Shown: positions 1-7,167, counted from the stretch's first letter. The stretch: 13,335 nucleotides of DNA from Rickettsiales bacterium (GCA_002689905.1 NZIN01000012.1:1-13335); one strand, 5' to 3'. Program-made: numbers and translations. The notes: generated from the letters alone by a model not told the origin.

Positions 1-305
1 CCTTGATAAGGTTCAATAAATGATGGGTGATTATGACTTTCAATTTTAAATACAATAGCATCGTCATCTCCTATATCTATAACTCCTGCATTTTCTCCAG
101 GACCTTGAATTACCCAAGGAGCAATAGTATTAAGTTGTTTTAACCAGTATTTTGATGATTTATATGAGCAGTGTTCACTCCACATCGCTGAGTATATTGC
201 TAGTTCAGTCAATGTGGGGCTTCTGTCTAATATCATTTTTATATCTTCGAAGTCTTTGATATCCAAGCCTAACTGATTGAGTATTTTATTTAAGCCTTTT
301 ATCAC
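1..305 (-). CDS. purL: Phosphoribosylformylglycinamidine (FGAM) synthase large subunit PurL, N-terminal part (cut by left edge)
   Basis: Catalyses the ATP-dependent conversion of FGAR to FGAM in de novo purine synthesis, using ammonia delivered by PurQ. About 101 residues are present of the 720-740 usual for the short (PurSQL-type) enzyme. Visible family motifs are LTELAIYSAMWSEHCSYKSS around residues 32-51, with the conserved His45, then VIQGPGENAGV (65-75) and the nucleotide-site motif KIESHNHPS (87-95) followed by IEPYQG. The start is GTG at 305-303, which overlaps the purQ stop as GTGA. A GAGG Shine-Dalgarno (plus-strand cctc at 314-317) lies 8 nt upstream. This is the last visible gene of the minus-strand pur cluster and is probably translationally coupled to purQ. 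No frame break is seen in the visible part. Confidence 0.96.
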   Translation of the reverse strand, partial: MIKGLNKILNQLGLDIKDFEDIKMILDRSPTLTELAIYSAMWSEHCSYKSSKYWLKQLNTIAPWVIQGPGENAGVIDIGDDDAIVFKIESHNHPSFIEPYQ

Positions 306-976
306 TTTATAAACCTCAATAGCTGGTCCATTATTTCGTCTTTATTACTTATATCAGAAAATCTCTCTGGATGAGGCATCATACCTAATATTCTATGATT
401 TTTGCTTAAAACACCTGCAATATTTAAAACTGAGCCATTAGGGTTATCAATTAATTTTGTTTCTCCATTTTTTGAACAGTACTTTAAAGCAATTTGATCA
501 TTATCAATTAATTTACTGAGCCCTTCATCAGAAATGGTATAGTTACCCATTTTATGAGCAATTGGTAAATTAAAGATATTTTTATTAAATCCTTTTGAAT
601 ATACACTTGTTTTATTTACTATTTTTAAATATACATTCTTACAAATAAATTTAAGATTTTTATTTATCATCAAAGTACCCGGTAATAATCTAGCTTCTGT
701 AAGTATCTGAAATCCATTACAAATACCTATAATTGGAACACCTTTTCTTGCAAAGGCTATCACTTGTTTTATTATATTACTAGCAGAAGCAATTGCACCA
801 CTTCTAAGATAATCTCCAAATGAGAATCCTCCTGGTATTATTATCAAATCTACATTTTTTGGTATTTTATTTTTATACCATACTAGATTTGGTTTTTTCC
901 TAAAAATACAATATAATGAGGATGCTACATCTTGATCACAATTAGAACCTGGAAAGATAATTATAGAAGTTCTCAT
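302..976 (-). CDS. purQ: FGAM synthase glutaminase subunit PurQ
   Basis: Class I glutamine amidotransferase subunit that hydrolyses glutamine and passes ammonia to PurL. The 224-residue length is normal for the family. The N-terminal IIIFPGSNCDQD and the oxyanion-strand motif PGGFSFGDYLRSGAIA (48-63) are intact. The nucleophile is Cys86 in GICNGFQIL, and the remaining triad residues are His202 and Glu204 in MMPHPER. The start ATG at 976-974 overlaps the purS stop by 4 bp (ATGA). No Shine-Dalgarno is visible, so translation probably depends on coupling with purS. The stop overlaps the GTG start of purL. Nothing suggests loss of function. Confidence 0.98.
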   Translation of the reverse strand: MRTSIIIFPGSNCDQDVASSLYCIFRKKPNLVWYKNKIPKNVDLIIIPGGFSFGDYLRSGAIASASNIIKQVIAFARKGVPIIGICNGFQILTEARLLPGTLMINKNLKFICKNVYLKIVNKTSVYSKGFNKNIFNLPIAHKMGNYTISDEGLSKLIDNDQIALKYCSKNGETKLIDNPNGSVLNIAGVLSKNHRILGMMPHPERFSDISNKDEIMDQLLRFIK

Positions 977-1227
977 AATTTTGTTATTTTAATTATTTCA
1001 TAATTTTCTATTACTTCATTATATAGAAGTTTATTTGAAAGTATTTCACCTATGTTTTTTGCATCTTTTATAGACTTTACTTTATCTATTATAACTTCAA
1101 AATATTTACCTTGTTTTATATCTAATATATTTTTTATATTTATGGTTTTGGCAGCTTCAGAAATTGCTTTCCCTTGAGGATCTAAAACATCTTTTTTTAA
1201 ACTCACATAAATTTCTACTTTATACAT
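973..1227 (-). CDS. purS: FGAM synthase subunit PurS
   Basis: Small structural subunit that bridges PurQ and PurL in the three-component FGAM synthase of bacteria with a short PurL. It is 84 residues, the usual size. It starts with the typical beta strand YKVEIYVSLKKDVLDPQG, then KAISEAAKTI, and later shows the KYFEVIID strand. The start ATG at 1227-1225 lies inside the end of purC (8-bp overlap). It is preceded by AGGA (plus-strand tcct at 1234-1237) 6 nt upstream, embedded in the last purC codons. It overlaps purQ by 4 bp. The order purC-purS-purQ-purL is common in Alphaproteobacteria and supports the call. Confidence 0.96.
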   Translation of the reverse strand: MYKVEIYVSLKKDVLDPQGKAISEAAKTINIKNILDIKQGKYFEVIIDKVKSIKDAKNIGEILSNKLLYNEVIENYEIIKITKL

Positions 1228-1927
1228 TTCGTTTCCTATTTAATTTATTAAAAATATTTTCGTAGGCCTCAATTAAGCCACCTTTATTTTGCCTAAATAA
1301 ATCTTTATCAAGACTGCTTTTTAACTTTTTATCCCATAATCTACAACTATCAGGACTAATTTCATCTGCTAATAGTATATCATTTTTATACCATCCATAT
1401 TCTAACTTAAAATCTACTAATATAATATTTGCTTCAAGAAATAGTTTTGAAAGTAAATTATTTATTTTAATAGATATTCTTTTTATTTTATTAATTTCTG
1501 TAATACTAGCCAATTTTAAATACATAATATGATCAGCGTTCATAAATGGGTCGTTTAATTCATCAGACTTATAGTAAAATTCAATAATAGGTGTTTTAAA
1601 TTTAATCCCATGTTTAAGGTTAAACCTTTTAGCTATACTTCCTGCTGCATAATTTCTAACAACTACTTCTAAAGGTATAATTTTTAACTTTTTAATAATT
1701 TGTTCTCTATCACTAATTCTTTTTATAAAGTGAGTTTTAATTTTATTCTTATTTAAATATTCGAAAATAATAGATGAAATATAATTATTTAATATTCCTT
1801 TGTTTTTAAAAACTTTTTTTTTTTTATTATTAAATGCTGTTGTGTCATCTTTAAAGTATTGTAAGAGTTTATTTCTCTCTTTCGTTAAAAATACTTTTTT
1901 AGCTTTTCCTTCTACAAGTAATTTCAT
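1220..1927 (-). CDS. purC: SAICAR synthetase (phosphoribosylaminoimidazole-succinocarboxamide synthase)
   Basis: Ligates aspartate to CAIR using ATP to form SAICAR in purine synthesis. Its 235 residues match the compact bacterial enzyme. Motifs in order are the glycine-rich ATP-site start LLVEGKAKKVF (3-13), QYFKDDTTAFN (23-33), signature 1 IPLEVVVRNYAAGS (84-97), signature 2 LVDFKLEYG (170-178) and DEISPDSCRLWD (188-199). Codons 35-38 are four lysines written as an uninterrupted run of twelve A on the coding strand (plus-strand T run 1814-1825). This is a potential slippage site, but the frame is intact here. No clear Shine-Dalgarno is seen before ATG 1927, which starts 6 bp after the stop of the upstream TANGO2-family gene. 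The 3' end overlaps purS by 8 bp. Confidence 0.97.
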   Translation of the reverse strand: MKLLVEGKAKKVFLTKERNKLLQYFKDDTTAFNNKKKKVFKNKGILNNYISSIIFEYLNKNKIKTHFIKRISDREQIIKKLKIIPLEVVVRNYAAGSIAKRFNLKHGIKFKTPIIEFYYKSDELNDPFMNADHIMYLKLASITEINKIKRISIKINNLLSKLFLEANIILVDFKLEYGWYKNDILLADEISPDSCRLWDKKLKSSLDKDLFRQNKGGLIEAYENIFNKLNRKRNV

Positions 1928-1933
1928 AATGAG

Positions 1934-2680
1934 TTAATTTTTAAAGGGTAATATTTTTTTATAAGTATTCTTGTTTTCACTGTACAACCAAAATATATTA
2001 TTTGTTATTCTATTTCTATCCGGTAATCCTATTATAGAAGAACAAACTGTTCCATAGTTTTTATTAAAATCTTGTACATAAACTGATGAATGCTTAATAT
2101 TTTTATGTTTTTTTTCTAGAAAAAGCATTGATTTCCAATCTTTGAAGCAATTTATATCAGGATTCGGAATCTTTTGTTTCATGAATATTTTTTTATAAAT
2201 ATTTTGTTTGATAGATTTTTTATCATTTAGATCATAATTATCTAAAATTGAATATCCATATGGCACCTCTGATACTTTTAAACCCGCTTCATTATATTTA
2301 ATCCAAAATGCATATTTATAATCAGATATAAACAAATTAAAGTATTTAGTATTATTTTTAAAGTCTTTTGTTATATATTCCAAGCAAGTTTTTGAACTTT
2401 TATACTTCAATATATTTATTACAATATCCCCTCTAGATTTATAATAAGTTCCGTTCAGAAGACCTGAATTTCTATTTAAAATACACGCACATAATCCATA
2501 CTTATTTACCCCTAGCCAAGAGCCACCGTGTTGTAAGTCTTTTCCTGCAAATATGTAGGGATGGCTATCCCAGTGCCTACCTGGAGAGTAAAAGCTTCTA
2601 GAAAAGTACTCATCTCTATTGTTAGCTATTAGAACTGGCCAATCAGTATTGTCTGACCTATAAATAAATAAAGTACACAT
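1934..2680 (-). CDS. TANGO2 / NRDE-family protein (possible heme-handling or Ntn-hydrolase-like protein)
   Basis: A 248-residue member of the TANGO2 (DUF833, NRDE) family. The start MCTLFIY leaves Cys2 near the N-terminus, as is typical of the family. The name-giving motif NRDE is at residues 21-24 within IANNRDEYFSR. It is followed by PGRHW, FAGKD, GGSWLGVN (52-59) and the C-terminal YGTVCSSIIGL (209-219). Family knowledge: TANGO2 proteins have been linked to heme trafficking in animals and some bacteria, and the N-terminal Cys suggests an Ntn-hydrolase-like fold; a precise reaction is not established. The gene is first of the run TANGO2-purC-purS-purQ-purL, with 6 bp before purC. A role in purine synthesis is not implied by its sequence. 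No Shine-Dalgarno precedes ATG 2680; the next gene upstream is 334 bp away. Confidence 0.88.
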   Translation of the reverse strand: MCTLFIYRSDNTDWPVLIANNRDEYFSRSFYSPGRHWDSHPYIFAGKDLQHGGSWLGVNKYGLCACILNRNSGLLNGTYYKSRGDIVINILKYKSSKTCLEYITKDFKNNTKYFNLFISDYKYAFWIKYNEAGLKVSEVPYGYSILDNYDLNDKKSIKQNIYKKIFMKQKIPNPDINCFKDWKSMLFLEKKHKNIKHSSVYVQDFNKNYGTVCSSIIGLPDRNRITNNIFWLYSENKNTYKKILPFKN

Positions 2681-2711
2681 AAAACTAGAAAAACATAAAT
2701 TTCATACTATT

Positions 2712-2739
2712 TCTATATTAAAAATCATATCTTTGATAA
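2712..2739 (-). promoter_or_regulatory. Weak candidate sigma-70 promoter for TANGO2-purCSQL
   Basis: Read on the minus strand, TTATCA (2739-2734) and TATAGA (2717-2712) are separated by 16 nt. The -10 end lies about 31 nt upstream of ATG 2680. Both hexamers match the consensus only partly. In such A/T-rich DNA similar matches arise by chance, so this is a position to test rather than a firm call. Confidence 0.2.
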
Positions 2740-2782
2740 ATGTATTCTAAAGAAAGTTAGGCTATATATAATAAAAGATTTA

Positions 2783-2809
2783 AAATAAATGATTTGTTAA
2801 ATAAATGAT
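2783..2809. repeat. Direct repeat AAATAAATGAT x2
   Basis: AAATAAATGAT occurs at 2783-2793 and again at 2799-2809, a 16-bp start-to-start spacing. A shorter ATAAATG copy lies at 2736-2742. It sits upstream of the TANGO2-purC run, where tandem operator half-sites would be plausible. Chance is also possible in DNA this A/T-rich. Confidence 0.35.
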
Positions 2810-2988
2810 AATTTGGCGTTTAAAAAGTATGTAATCATATGAGGGTTTAATTAGCAAACACAAAGAGAAAACTACAAATATGATATTAAAAATAGTTATT
2901 AAGTTAAAACAAAAATTTTATAATAATTAAAATAATTAAGCATATACAAATTATTTTTACATATAAGAAATTATTTGATTTTATAATT

Positions 2989-3008
2989 CAGCTTAATATA
3001 AATAGCTG
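2989..3008 (-). terminator. Weak inverted repeat just after purB, possible 3' end
   Basis: CAGCT (2989-2993) and AGCTG (3004-3008) form a 5-bp stem with a 10-nt loop, 6 bp past the purB stop on the minus strand. The following minus-strand sequence is A/T-rich but lacks a clean U run. As a Rho-independent terminator it is poor; it may only stabilise an mRNA end or be chance. Confidence 0.2.
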
Positions 3009-3014
3009 TTTAAT

Positions 3015-4328
3015 TTACTTTTTTTTAAATACTTTGTTATAAATTACACTGATATTTTTTAAGTAGGTATTATTATTAAACAATTTTTTAAGCTCTTTTT
3101 TGCTAATAAGTTCAGTAACTTTTTTATCTTTACTTAAATTAAAATAAAAACTATTTCCTGATTTATTATTTACATCCCTCCATGTTTTCATAGCGTTATT
3201 TTGTACTATAGAATAGGCTTCTTCTCTGAGTAAACCTTTATTAATTAAAGCTAGCATGACATTTTGACTAAAATGTAAACCTCTTAATTTGTCTAAATTA
3301 TATTTAATATTTTTAGGGTATATAATTAAGTTTTCTATTACATTATTCAAGCGTTTAAGGGAAAAATCTAGCGCTATAGTTATATCAGGACACATAATTC
3401 TTTCTGCAGAAGAATGAGATATATCTCGTTCATGCCAAAGCACTATATTTTCAAGACTAGTGTGACAAAGATTTCTAATATATCTTGAGATACCAGATAG
3501 ATTCTCAGATAAGACAGGGTTTCTTTTGTGAGGCATAGCAGAGCTTCCCTTTTGCCCTTTCTCAAAACTTTCTTCAACTTCTAAAACCTCTGTTCTTTGT
3601 AAATGTCTAATTTCAGTAGCTAATCTATCTATTGAAGATGCTAAAATAGATAACGTGGAAAAAAAAGATGCGTGTCTGTCTCTTGGTATGATTTGTGTAG
3701 ATGAGTCTTCAGAAACTAAACCTAACTTTTTTGCAACATAATTTTCAACTTCTGGAGAAATACTGGAATAAGTGCCTACTGGTCCAGATATTTTACATAT
3801 TGAAATTTCTTTTTTTGCAATCTCTAATCTCTTTAAACTTCTTTTAAATTCAGCATAAGCATATGCAAATTTTAATCCCATTGTAGTAGGTTCTGCATGT
3901 ATGCCATGGCTTCTTCCTATAGTTATAAGTTCTTTATTTTCTAAAGACTTTTGTTTTAAAGAATTTAATACTAGTTTTAAATTTTTAATAAGAACTGTTG
4001 AAGCATTTTTTAATTGAACTGATAAGCAGGTATCAAGAACATCAGAAGATGTCATCCCTTGGTGTATAAATTTGGAACTACTTCCTACATACTCAGCTAC
4101 GTTTGTTAAAAAGGCAATAACATCATGTTTAGTCTTTTTTTCTATTTCTAAAATTCTATTTACATCAAAATTTGCTTTTGATCTTATTTTTTTAGAAGTA
4201 CCTTTAGGTATTTTTTTACTCTTTTCCATCGCTTCACATGCTAATATTTCAATTTCCAACCAAATTGAGTATTTATTTTCTGTGCTCCAAATACTTTCCA
4301 TATCAGGAGTTGAATATCTAGGTATCAT
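3015..4328 (-). CDS. purB: Adenylosuccinate lyase
   Basis: Cleaves SAICAR to AICAR plus fumarate and adenylosuccinate to AMP plus fumarate, so it serves both the IMP pathway and AMP formation. The 437 residues are full length for the bacterial enzyme. The fumarase/aspartase-superfamily regions are intact: FIHQGMTSSDVLDT (87-100), GRSHGIHAEPTTMG (138-151) with conserved His141 and His144, and the signature KGSSAMPHKRNP (260-271) carrying the flexible-loop serines 262/263. The N-terminus MIPRYSTPDMESIWS is typical of alphaproteobacterial PurB. Start ATG 4328 has AGGA (plus-strand tcct at 4336-4339) 7 nt upstream. The upstream gene ends 12 bp away, so dusA, the OmpA-domain gene and purB are likely co-transcribed. 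It lies apart from purCSQL by a 334-bp gap. Confidence 0.98.
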   Translation of the reverse strand: MIPRYSTPDMESIWSTENKYSIWLEIEILACEAMEKSKKIPKGTSKKIRSKANFDVNRILEIEKKTKHDVIAFLTNVAEYVGSSSKFIHQGMTSSDVLDTCLSVQLKNASTVLIKNLKLVLNSLKQKSLENKELITIGRSHGIHAEPTTMGLKFAYAYAEFKRSLKRLEIAKKEISICKISGPVGTYSSISPEVENYVAKKLGLVSEDSSTQIIPRDRHASFFSTLSILASSIDRLATEIRHLQRTEVLEVEESFEKGQKGSSAMPHKRNPVLSENLSGISRYIRNLCHTSLENIVLWHERDISHSSAERIMCPDITIALDFSLKRLNNVIENLIIYPKNIKYNLDKLRGLHFSQNVMLALINKGLLREEAYSIVQNNAMKTWRDVNNKSGNSFYFNLSKDKKVTELISKKELKKLFNNNTYLKNISVIYNKVFKKK

Positions 4329-4340
4329 CTTTTTTTCCTG

Positions 4341-5252
4341 TTAATAATTTATTATAATTTCAGCTCTTCTATTTTTTTCTTCTGTGGTTTCATCACCTGT
4401 AACTATTAAAGGATATCTTTCTCCATATCCTATAGTTATTATGTTGTTTTCTATGCTTATTGATTGTAAATAGTTCATTACAGCAGTAGCCCTTTTTTTT
4501 GATAATTTTAAATTATAATTTTTTGAACCTTTAGTGTCAGTATGACCATAGATTATTATAGACTGATTTGATTTAATACCTTTTAAAGATTTTTTTATCT
4601 TGCTTAATTCTTTTTCATTTAACTTATAGCTATCGTGATCAAAATATAAAACAATTTCTTTTTTTAAATTATAAATATTTTTTAATTCTCTTTCTTTATT
4701 TAAAACTAATTTATCTTTTTCAATTAATGCAATATTTTTTTTATTATTATTTTTTTCAATTTTTAATAGCTCATTATAAGCACTTATGAATTTTAATTTG
4801 CAATTAGCTATGTCTTTAATTTGCCAGTTTTCTTCTAGTTGTTCTAACCAGCAATCATATCCAGAGACTACTTTTGCTATTAAAATTGGGTAATTGAAAA
4901 TCATATCCTTTTTTAATAAGCTATTAATCTTATTATATTCTTCAGTTACTTCCTTTATATATTTATTGGGTATATTCCAATCATGTGGCTCTTCTATCTT
5001 AATTATTTTTTTATTTAATGTATTTATAGCTTTAAAAGCAAAATAGTTAGCATCAATTTCATCATGCATTTCATAAAGTTCATAATTAGCAAAATTTTTA
5101 TACTCTTTAGCTATTAAATCATAAATATTATTTTCAGAATAATCATGCTTGTCTAGTGTTTTAATTCTAAAATAGGCACATGAATTTATCAAGAGTAACG
5201 TTGTAATTACTATAATAAGATTTATTATTTTAGAATTAATAATGTATTGCAA
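4341..5252 (-). CDS. OmpA-domain lipoprotein (peptidoglycan-associated, Pal-like C-terminus)
   Basis: A 303-residue envelope protein. Residues 1-24 form a lipoprotein signal peptide (hydrophobic IINLIIVITTLLLINS) ending at a lipobox LINSC, so Cys25 should be lipidated; Asn at -2 is somewhat atypical. Residues about 30-160 are a domain I do not recognise, with two cysteines (134, 151). Residues about 160-197 are Lys/Glu-rich and probably helical or coiled. Residues about 199-303 are an OmpA domain: VLYFDHDSYKLNE, GHTDTKGSKNYNLKLSKKRA and NRRAEI. Asp239 and Arg254, spaced 15 apart, match the diaminopimelate-binding pair of the family, so binding to peptidoglycan from an outer-membrane lipid anchor is likely. 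The start is TTG at 5252-5250, with GAGG (minus strand 5262-5259) 6 nt upstream. It lies between dusA and purB in one probable operon. Confidence 0.88.
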   Translation of the reverse strand: MQYIINSKIINLIIVITTLLLINSCAYFRIKTLDKHDYSENNIYDLIAKEYKNFANYELYEMHDEIDANYFAFKAINTLNKKIIKIEEPHDWNIPNKYIKEVTEEYNKINSLLKKDMIFNYPILIAKVVSGYDCWLEQLEENWQIKDIANCKLKFISAYNELLKIEKNNNKKNIALIEKDKLVLNKERELKNIYNLKKEIVLYFDHDSYKLNEKELSKIKKSLKGIKSNQSIIIYGHTDTKGSKNYNLKLSKKRATAVMNYLQSISIENNIITIGYGERYPLIVTGDETTEEKNRRAEIIINY

Positions 5253-5258
5253 AACTTT

Positions 5259-5262
5259 CCTC
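5259..5262 (-). promoter_or_regulatory. Shine-Dalgarno fixing the TTG start of the OmpA-domain gene
   Basis: GAGG on the minus strand, within TAGAGGAAAG, lies 6 nt before TTG 5252-5250. It overlaps the last base of the dusA stop codon. TTG is supported because the signal peptide begins immediately after it and no ATG gives a complete signal sequence with as good a site. Confidence 0.6.
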
Positions 5263-6206
5263 TAATTTATATACTTTATATAATTTAATAGGTGCTGTAA
5301 ATCATTATTCTGAGCGGCGTAATTAACATTTTTTCTCCAATCTTTTGCACCATAATAATTATTAAAAATATTTTGTATATGATAAAGGGATTTCTTATTA
5401 AAGGATCTTTTTTCAAAATAGATTATTAATTTTTCTATATATTTTGTAACAATATTTATTTTATCATTGGAAGAAACAGTATTTTTTGAAAATATCCATG
5501 GGTTTTTATAAGCTTCTCTCCCGATCATAATACCATCAACTTTTTTATTGTAAGTATCAAAATTATTCGTACTTAAAAAACCACCGTTAATTATAATAAT
5601 ATTTTTTTTAAACTTTCTCTTCAAATCAAAAACTCTTTTATAGTTTAAAGAAGGAATGCTTAAATTTTGTTTTGTGCTTAATTTCGCTAAAATTCCATTT
5701 CTTGCATGTATAATATATTTTATTACTCCTGATAAATTTACTTCCTGTATGAAATTATCTAATAATTCATTATCTGAATTATAGTCAATGCCTATTCGAG
5801 TTTTTACACTTACTTTCGTGGAAGTCTCATTTTTAATTGCATTTATACATTGTTTCACAAGTTTAGGATTCTTTAATAAAGACAAGCCAAATTTTCCTGC
5901 TGATACATTTTTACTAGGACAACCACAATTAATGTTAATTTCAGAAAATCCATAAGTTGATGCTTTTTTTGCAGCTTTTGAAAGACTTTTAGGGCAATTA
6001 CCAGCAATTTGAATAGCAATATATGATAAACTATTTAATGCCTTATAATTTTCTAATATATTAGTTCTATTGATTGCTTCAGAATGCATCATTTCGGTAT
6101 ATATAGTAGTATTATTATTAATTAGTTCCATCAATAGGCAAAAATAACTATCAGTTTTACCCATCATTGGAGCTATGGAATAATAATTTTCAAATTTGTC
6201 AATCAT
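5262..6206 (-). CDS. dusA: tRNA-dihydrouridine synthase, DusA type
   Basis: FMN-dependent enzyme that reduces uridine to dihydrouridine in the tRNA D-loop; DusA acts at U20/U20a. Of 314 residues, the first conserved stretch is YSIAPMMGKTDSYF (9-22), then IYTEMMHSEAI (35-45). The catalytic site is INCGCPSKNVSAGKFG (92-107), with Cys96 as the likely proton donor. FMN contacts are suggested by Lys135 in VSVKTRIGID, His167 in IIHARNG, NGG at 207-209 and MIGREAYKNPW (227-237). ARNGILAKLSTKQNLSIPSLNY (168-189) matches the DusA-specific segment rather than DusB or DusC, where Asp is usual in place of Lys in the APMMG-K-T motif. No Shine-Dalgarno precedes ATG 6206. It is the first gene of the minus-strand block and is divergent from livH. 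Confidence 0.93.
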   Translation of the reverse strand: MIDKFENYYSIAPMMGKTDSYFCLLMELINNNTTIYTEMMHSEAINRTNILENYKALNSLSYIAIQIAGNCPKSLSKAAKKASTYGFSEININCGCPSKNVSAGKFGLSLLKNPKLVKQCINAIKNETSTKVSVKTRIGIDYNSDNELLDNFIQEVNLSGVIKYIIHARNGILAKLSTKQNLSIPSLNYKRVFDLKRKFKKNIIIINGGFLSTNNFDTYNKKVDGIMIGREAYKNPWIFSKNTVSSNDKINIVTKYIEKLIIYFEKRSFNKKSLYHIQNIFNNYYGAKDWRKNVNYAAQNNDLQHLLNYIKYIN

Positions 6207-6266
6207 TGGAAATTATTTTAATGCATAAATGAAAAAAATTCATTACCTTTAAATAGGAAATTAATT
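6207..6266. promoter_or_regulatory. dusA/livH divergent control region with operator-like palindrome
   Basis: A 60-bp divergent gap that must carry, or lie beside, start signals for both directions. AATGAA (6228-6233) and TTCATT (6239-6244) form a perfect 6-5-6 inverted repeat near its centre, an arrangement typical of a dimeric repressor or activator site. For dusA, a minus-strand TAAAAT is followed by only 8 nt before ATG 6206, which also lacks a Shine-Dalgarno, so a very short leader is possible. For livH, AGGA at 6255-6258 is a clear ribosome-binding site 8 nt before ATG 6267. No convincing -35/-10 pair was found for livH. Confidence 0.4.
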
Positions 6267-7166
6267 ATGGCTTCAATACCTTTTATAATTTTAGATAGTT
6301 TAGTCTATGCTTCATGGCTTTTTATGGTTGCATCAGGACTAACCTTAATATATGGAGTAATGAAAGTACTTAATATTGCTCATGGTAGTTTATATGCTTT
6401 TGGAGCTTATGCAAATGCGTGGCTTATAGGCTGGTTTTTTACAAACTTTTCTGGTTTTGATTATCTAGCATTTTTATTTATACCTTTATCTGCAATAACA
6501 GTAGGGATTATACTAAGTCTTTTTATAGAGAAAATATTTTTAAGAAAAATATATTTCAGAGATGAGATTGTTATAGTACTTGTTACATATGGGCTATTTC
6601 TAATTTTTGAAGATACTATGAAACTAATATTTGGAACTAGCTCTTATTTACCATATCAACCTAGAATGATGTTAGGTAATATAGATATATTAACTATTCC
6701 TTATGTAGTATATGATTTAGCAATTATTTTTATAGCCTTGCTAATTTGGCTATTATTTTATCTTACAATGAAATATACGAAATTGGGCAAACTTTTATTA
6801 TCAGTCATAAATGATAGGGAAATGTCATCAGCTTTAGGAATAAATGTAAATAAGGTATTTATTTATACTTTTACAATTGGGTGTTTATTAGGATGTTTAG
6901 GAGGAGCAATTTCAGCTCCAATGATTTCAGTAGTTCCTGGTATTGGAGTAGAAGTAATTGTTTTAACTTTTGCAGTAGTAGTCACTGGTGGCTTAGGAAG
7001 TGTTTCTGGGGCAGCTATTGGAGCTCTTTTTATAGGTTTTGCAAGAACTACTGCTATATTTTATGCTCCACAATTAGAACTTTTCATAGTCTTTTTTGTA
7101 ATGGCAATTATACTTTCATTTAAGCCGGAGGGTCTTTTTGGTAGTAAAGAGATTAGAAAGATATAA
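6267..7166 (+). CDS. livH: Branched-chain amino acid ABC transporter permease LivH
   Basis: Inner-membrane permease that forms a heterodimeric channel with LivM for a HAAT-family importer. The 299 residues are mostly hydrophobic, with roughly eight predicted membrane segments. Family motifs are GLTLIYGVMKVLNIAHGSLYAFGAYA (24-49, containing NIAHG), a cytoplasmic coupling loop SALGINVNKVFIYTFTIGCLLGCLGGA (about 190-216), the GGLGSVSGAAIGALFIG segment, and the C-terminal KPEGLFG. The start ATG has AGGA 8 nt upstream. It is the first of four tightly linked genes. The exact substrate cannot be read from the permease; branched-chain amino acids are the default for the family, and amides or urea are alternatives. 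Confidence 0.94.
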   Translation: MASIPFIILDSLVYASWLFMVASGLTLIYGVMKVLNIAHGSLYAFGAYANAWLIGWFFTNFSGFDYLAFLFIPLSAITVGIILSLFIEKIFLRKIYFRDEIVIVLVTYGLFLIFEDTMKLIFGTSSYLPYQPRMMLGNIDILTIPYVVYDLAIIFIALLIWLLFYLTMKYTKLGKLLLSVINDREMSSALGINVNKVFIYTFTIGCLLGCLGGAISAPMISVVPGIGVEVIVLTFAVVVTGGLGSVSGAAIGALFIGFARTTAIFYAPQLELFIVFFVMAIILSFKPEGLFGSKEIRKI

Positions 7167-7167
7167 T

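Larger units (their letters stand above)
2681..3014. other. Non-coding gap between purB and the TANGO2-purCSQL run
   Basis: 334 bp with no supportable gene: all frames are broken by frequent stops, and the longest ATG frames I traced are under 12 codons. It is extremely A/T-rich. It must hold the promoter for the TANGO2-purCSQL transcript if that is separate from purB, and any 3' end of the dusA-OmpA-purB transcript. Visible structure is limited to an 11-bp direct repeat (2783-2793, 2799-2809), an 8-bp palindrome TCATATGA at 2835-2842, and a small inverted repeat at 2989-3008. No tRNA-like T-loop, riboswitch core or CRISPR pattern was recognised. It is by far the longest gene-free stretch in an otherwise tightly packed window. 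Confidence 0.75.

Noticed and set aside
4072..4344. Plus-strand open frame of 90 codons with hydrophobic residues, antisense to purB
   Set aside because: It lies wholly opposite the conserved purB N-terminal region, has no Shine-Dalgarno or recognisable domain, and its hydrophobicity follows from the complement of Lys/Glu/Asn-rich codons.
6881..7123. Plus-strand frame of 80 codons in another phase within livH
   Set aside because: Rich in Ser/Phe/Cys/Trp as expected for a shifted frame of a membrane-protein gene; livH itself is fully conserved through this stretch.
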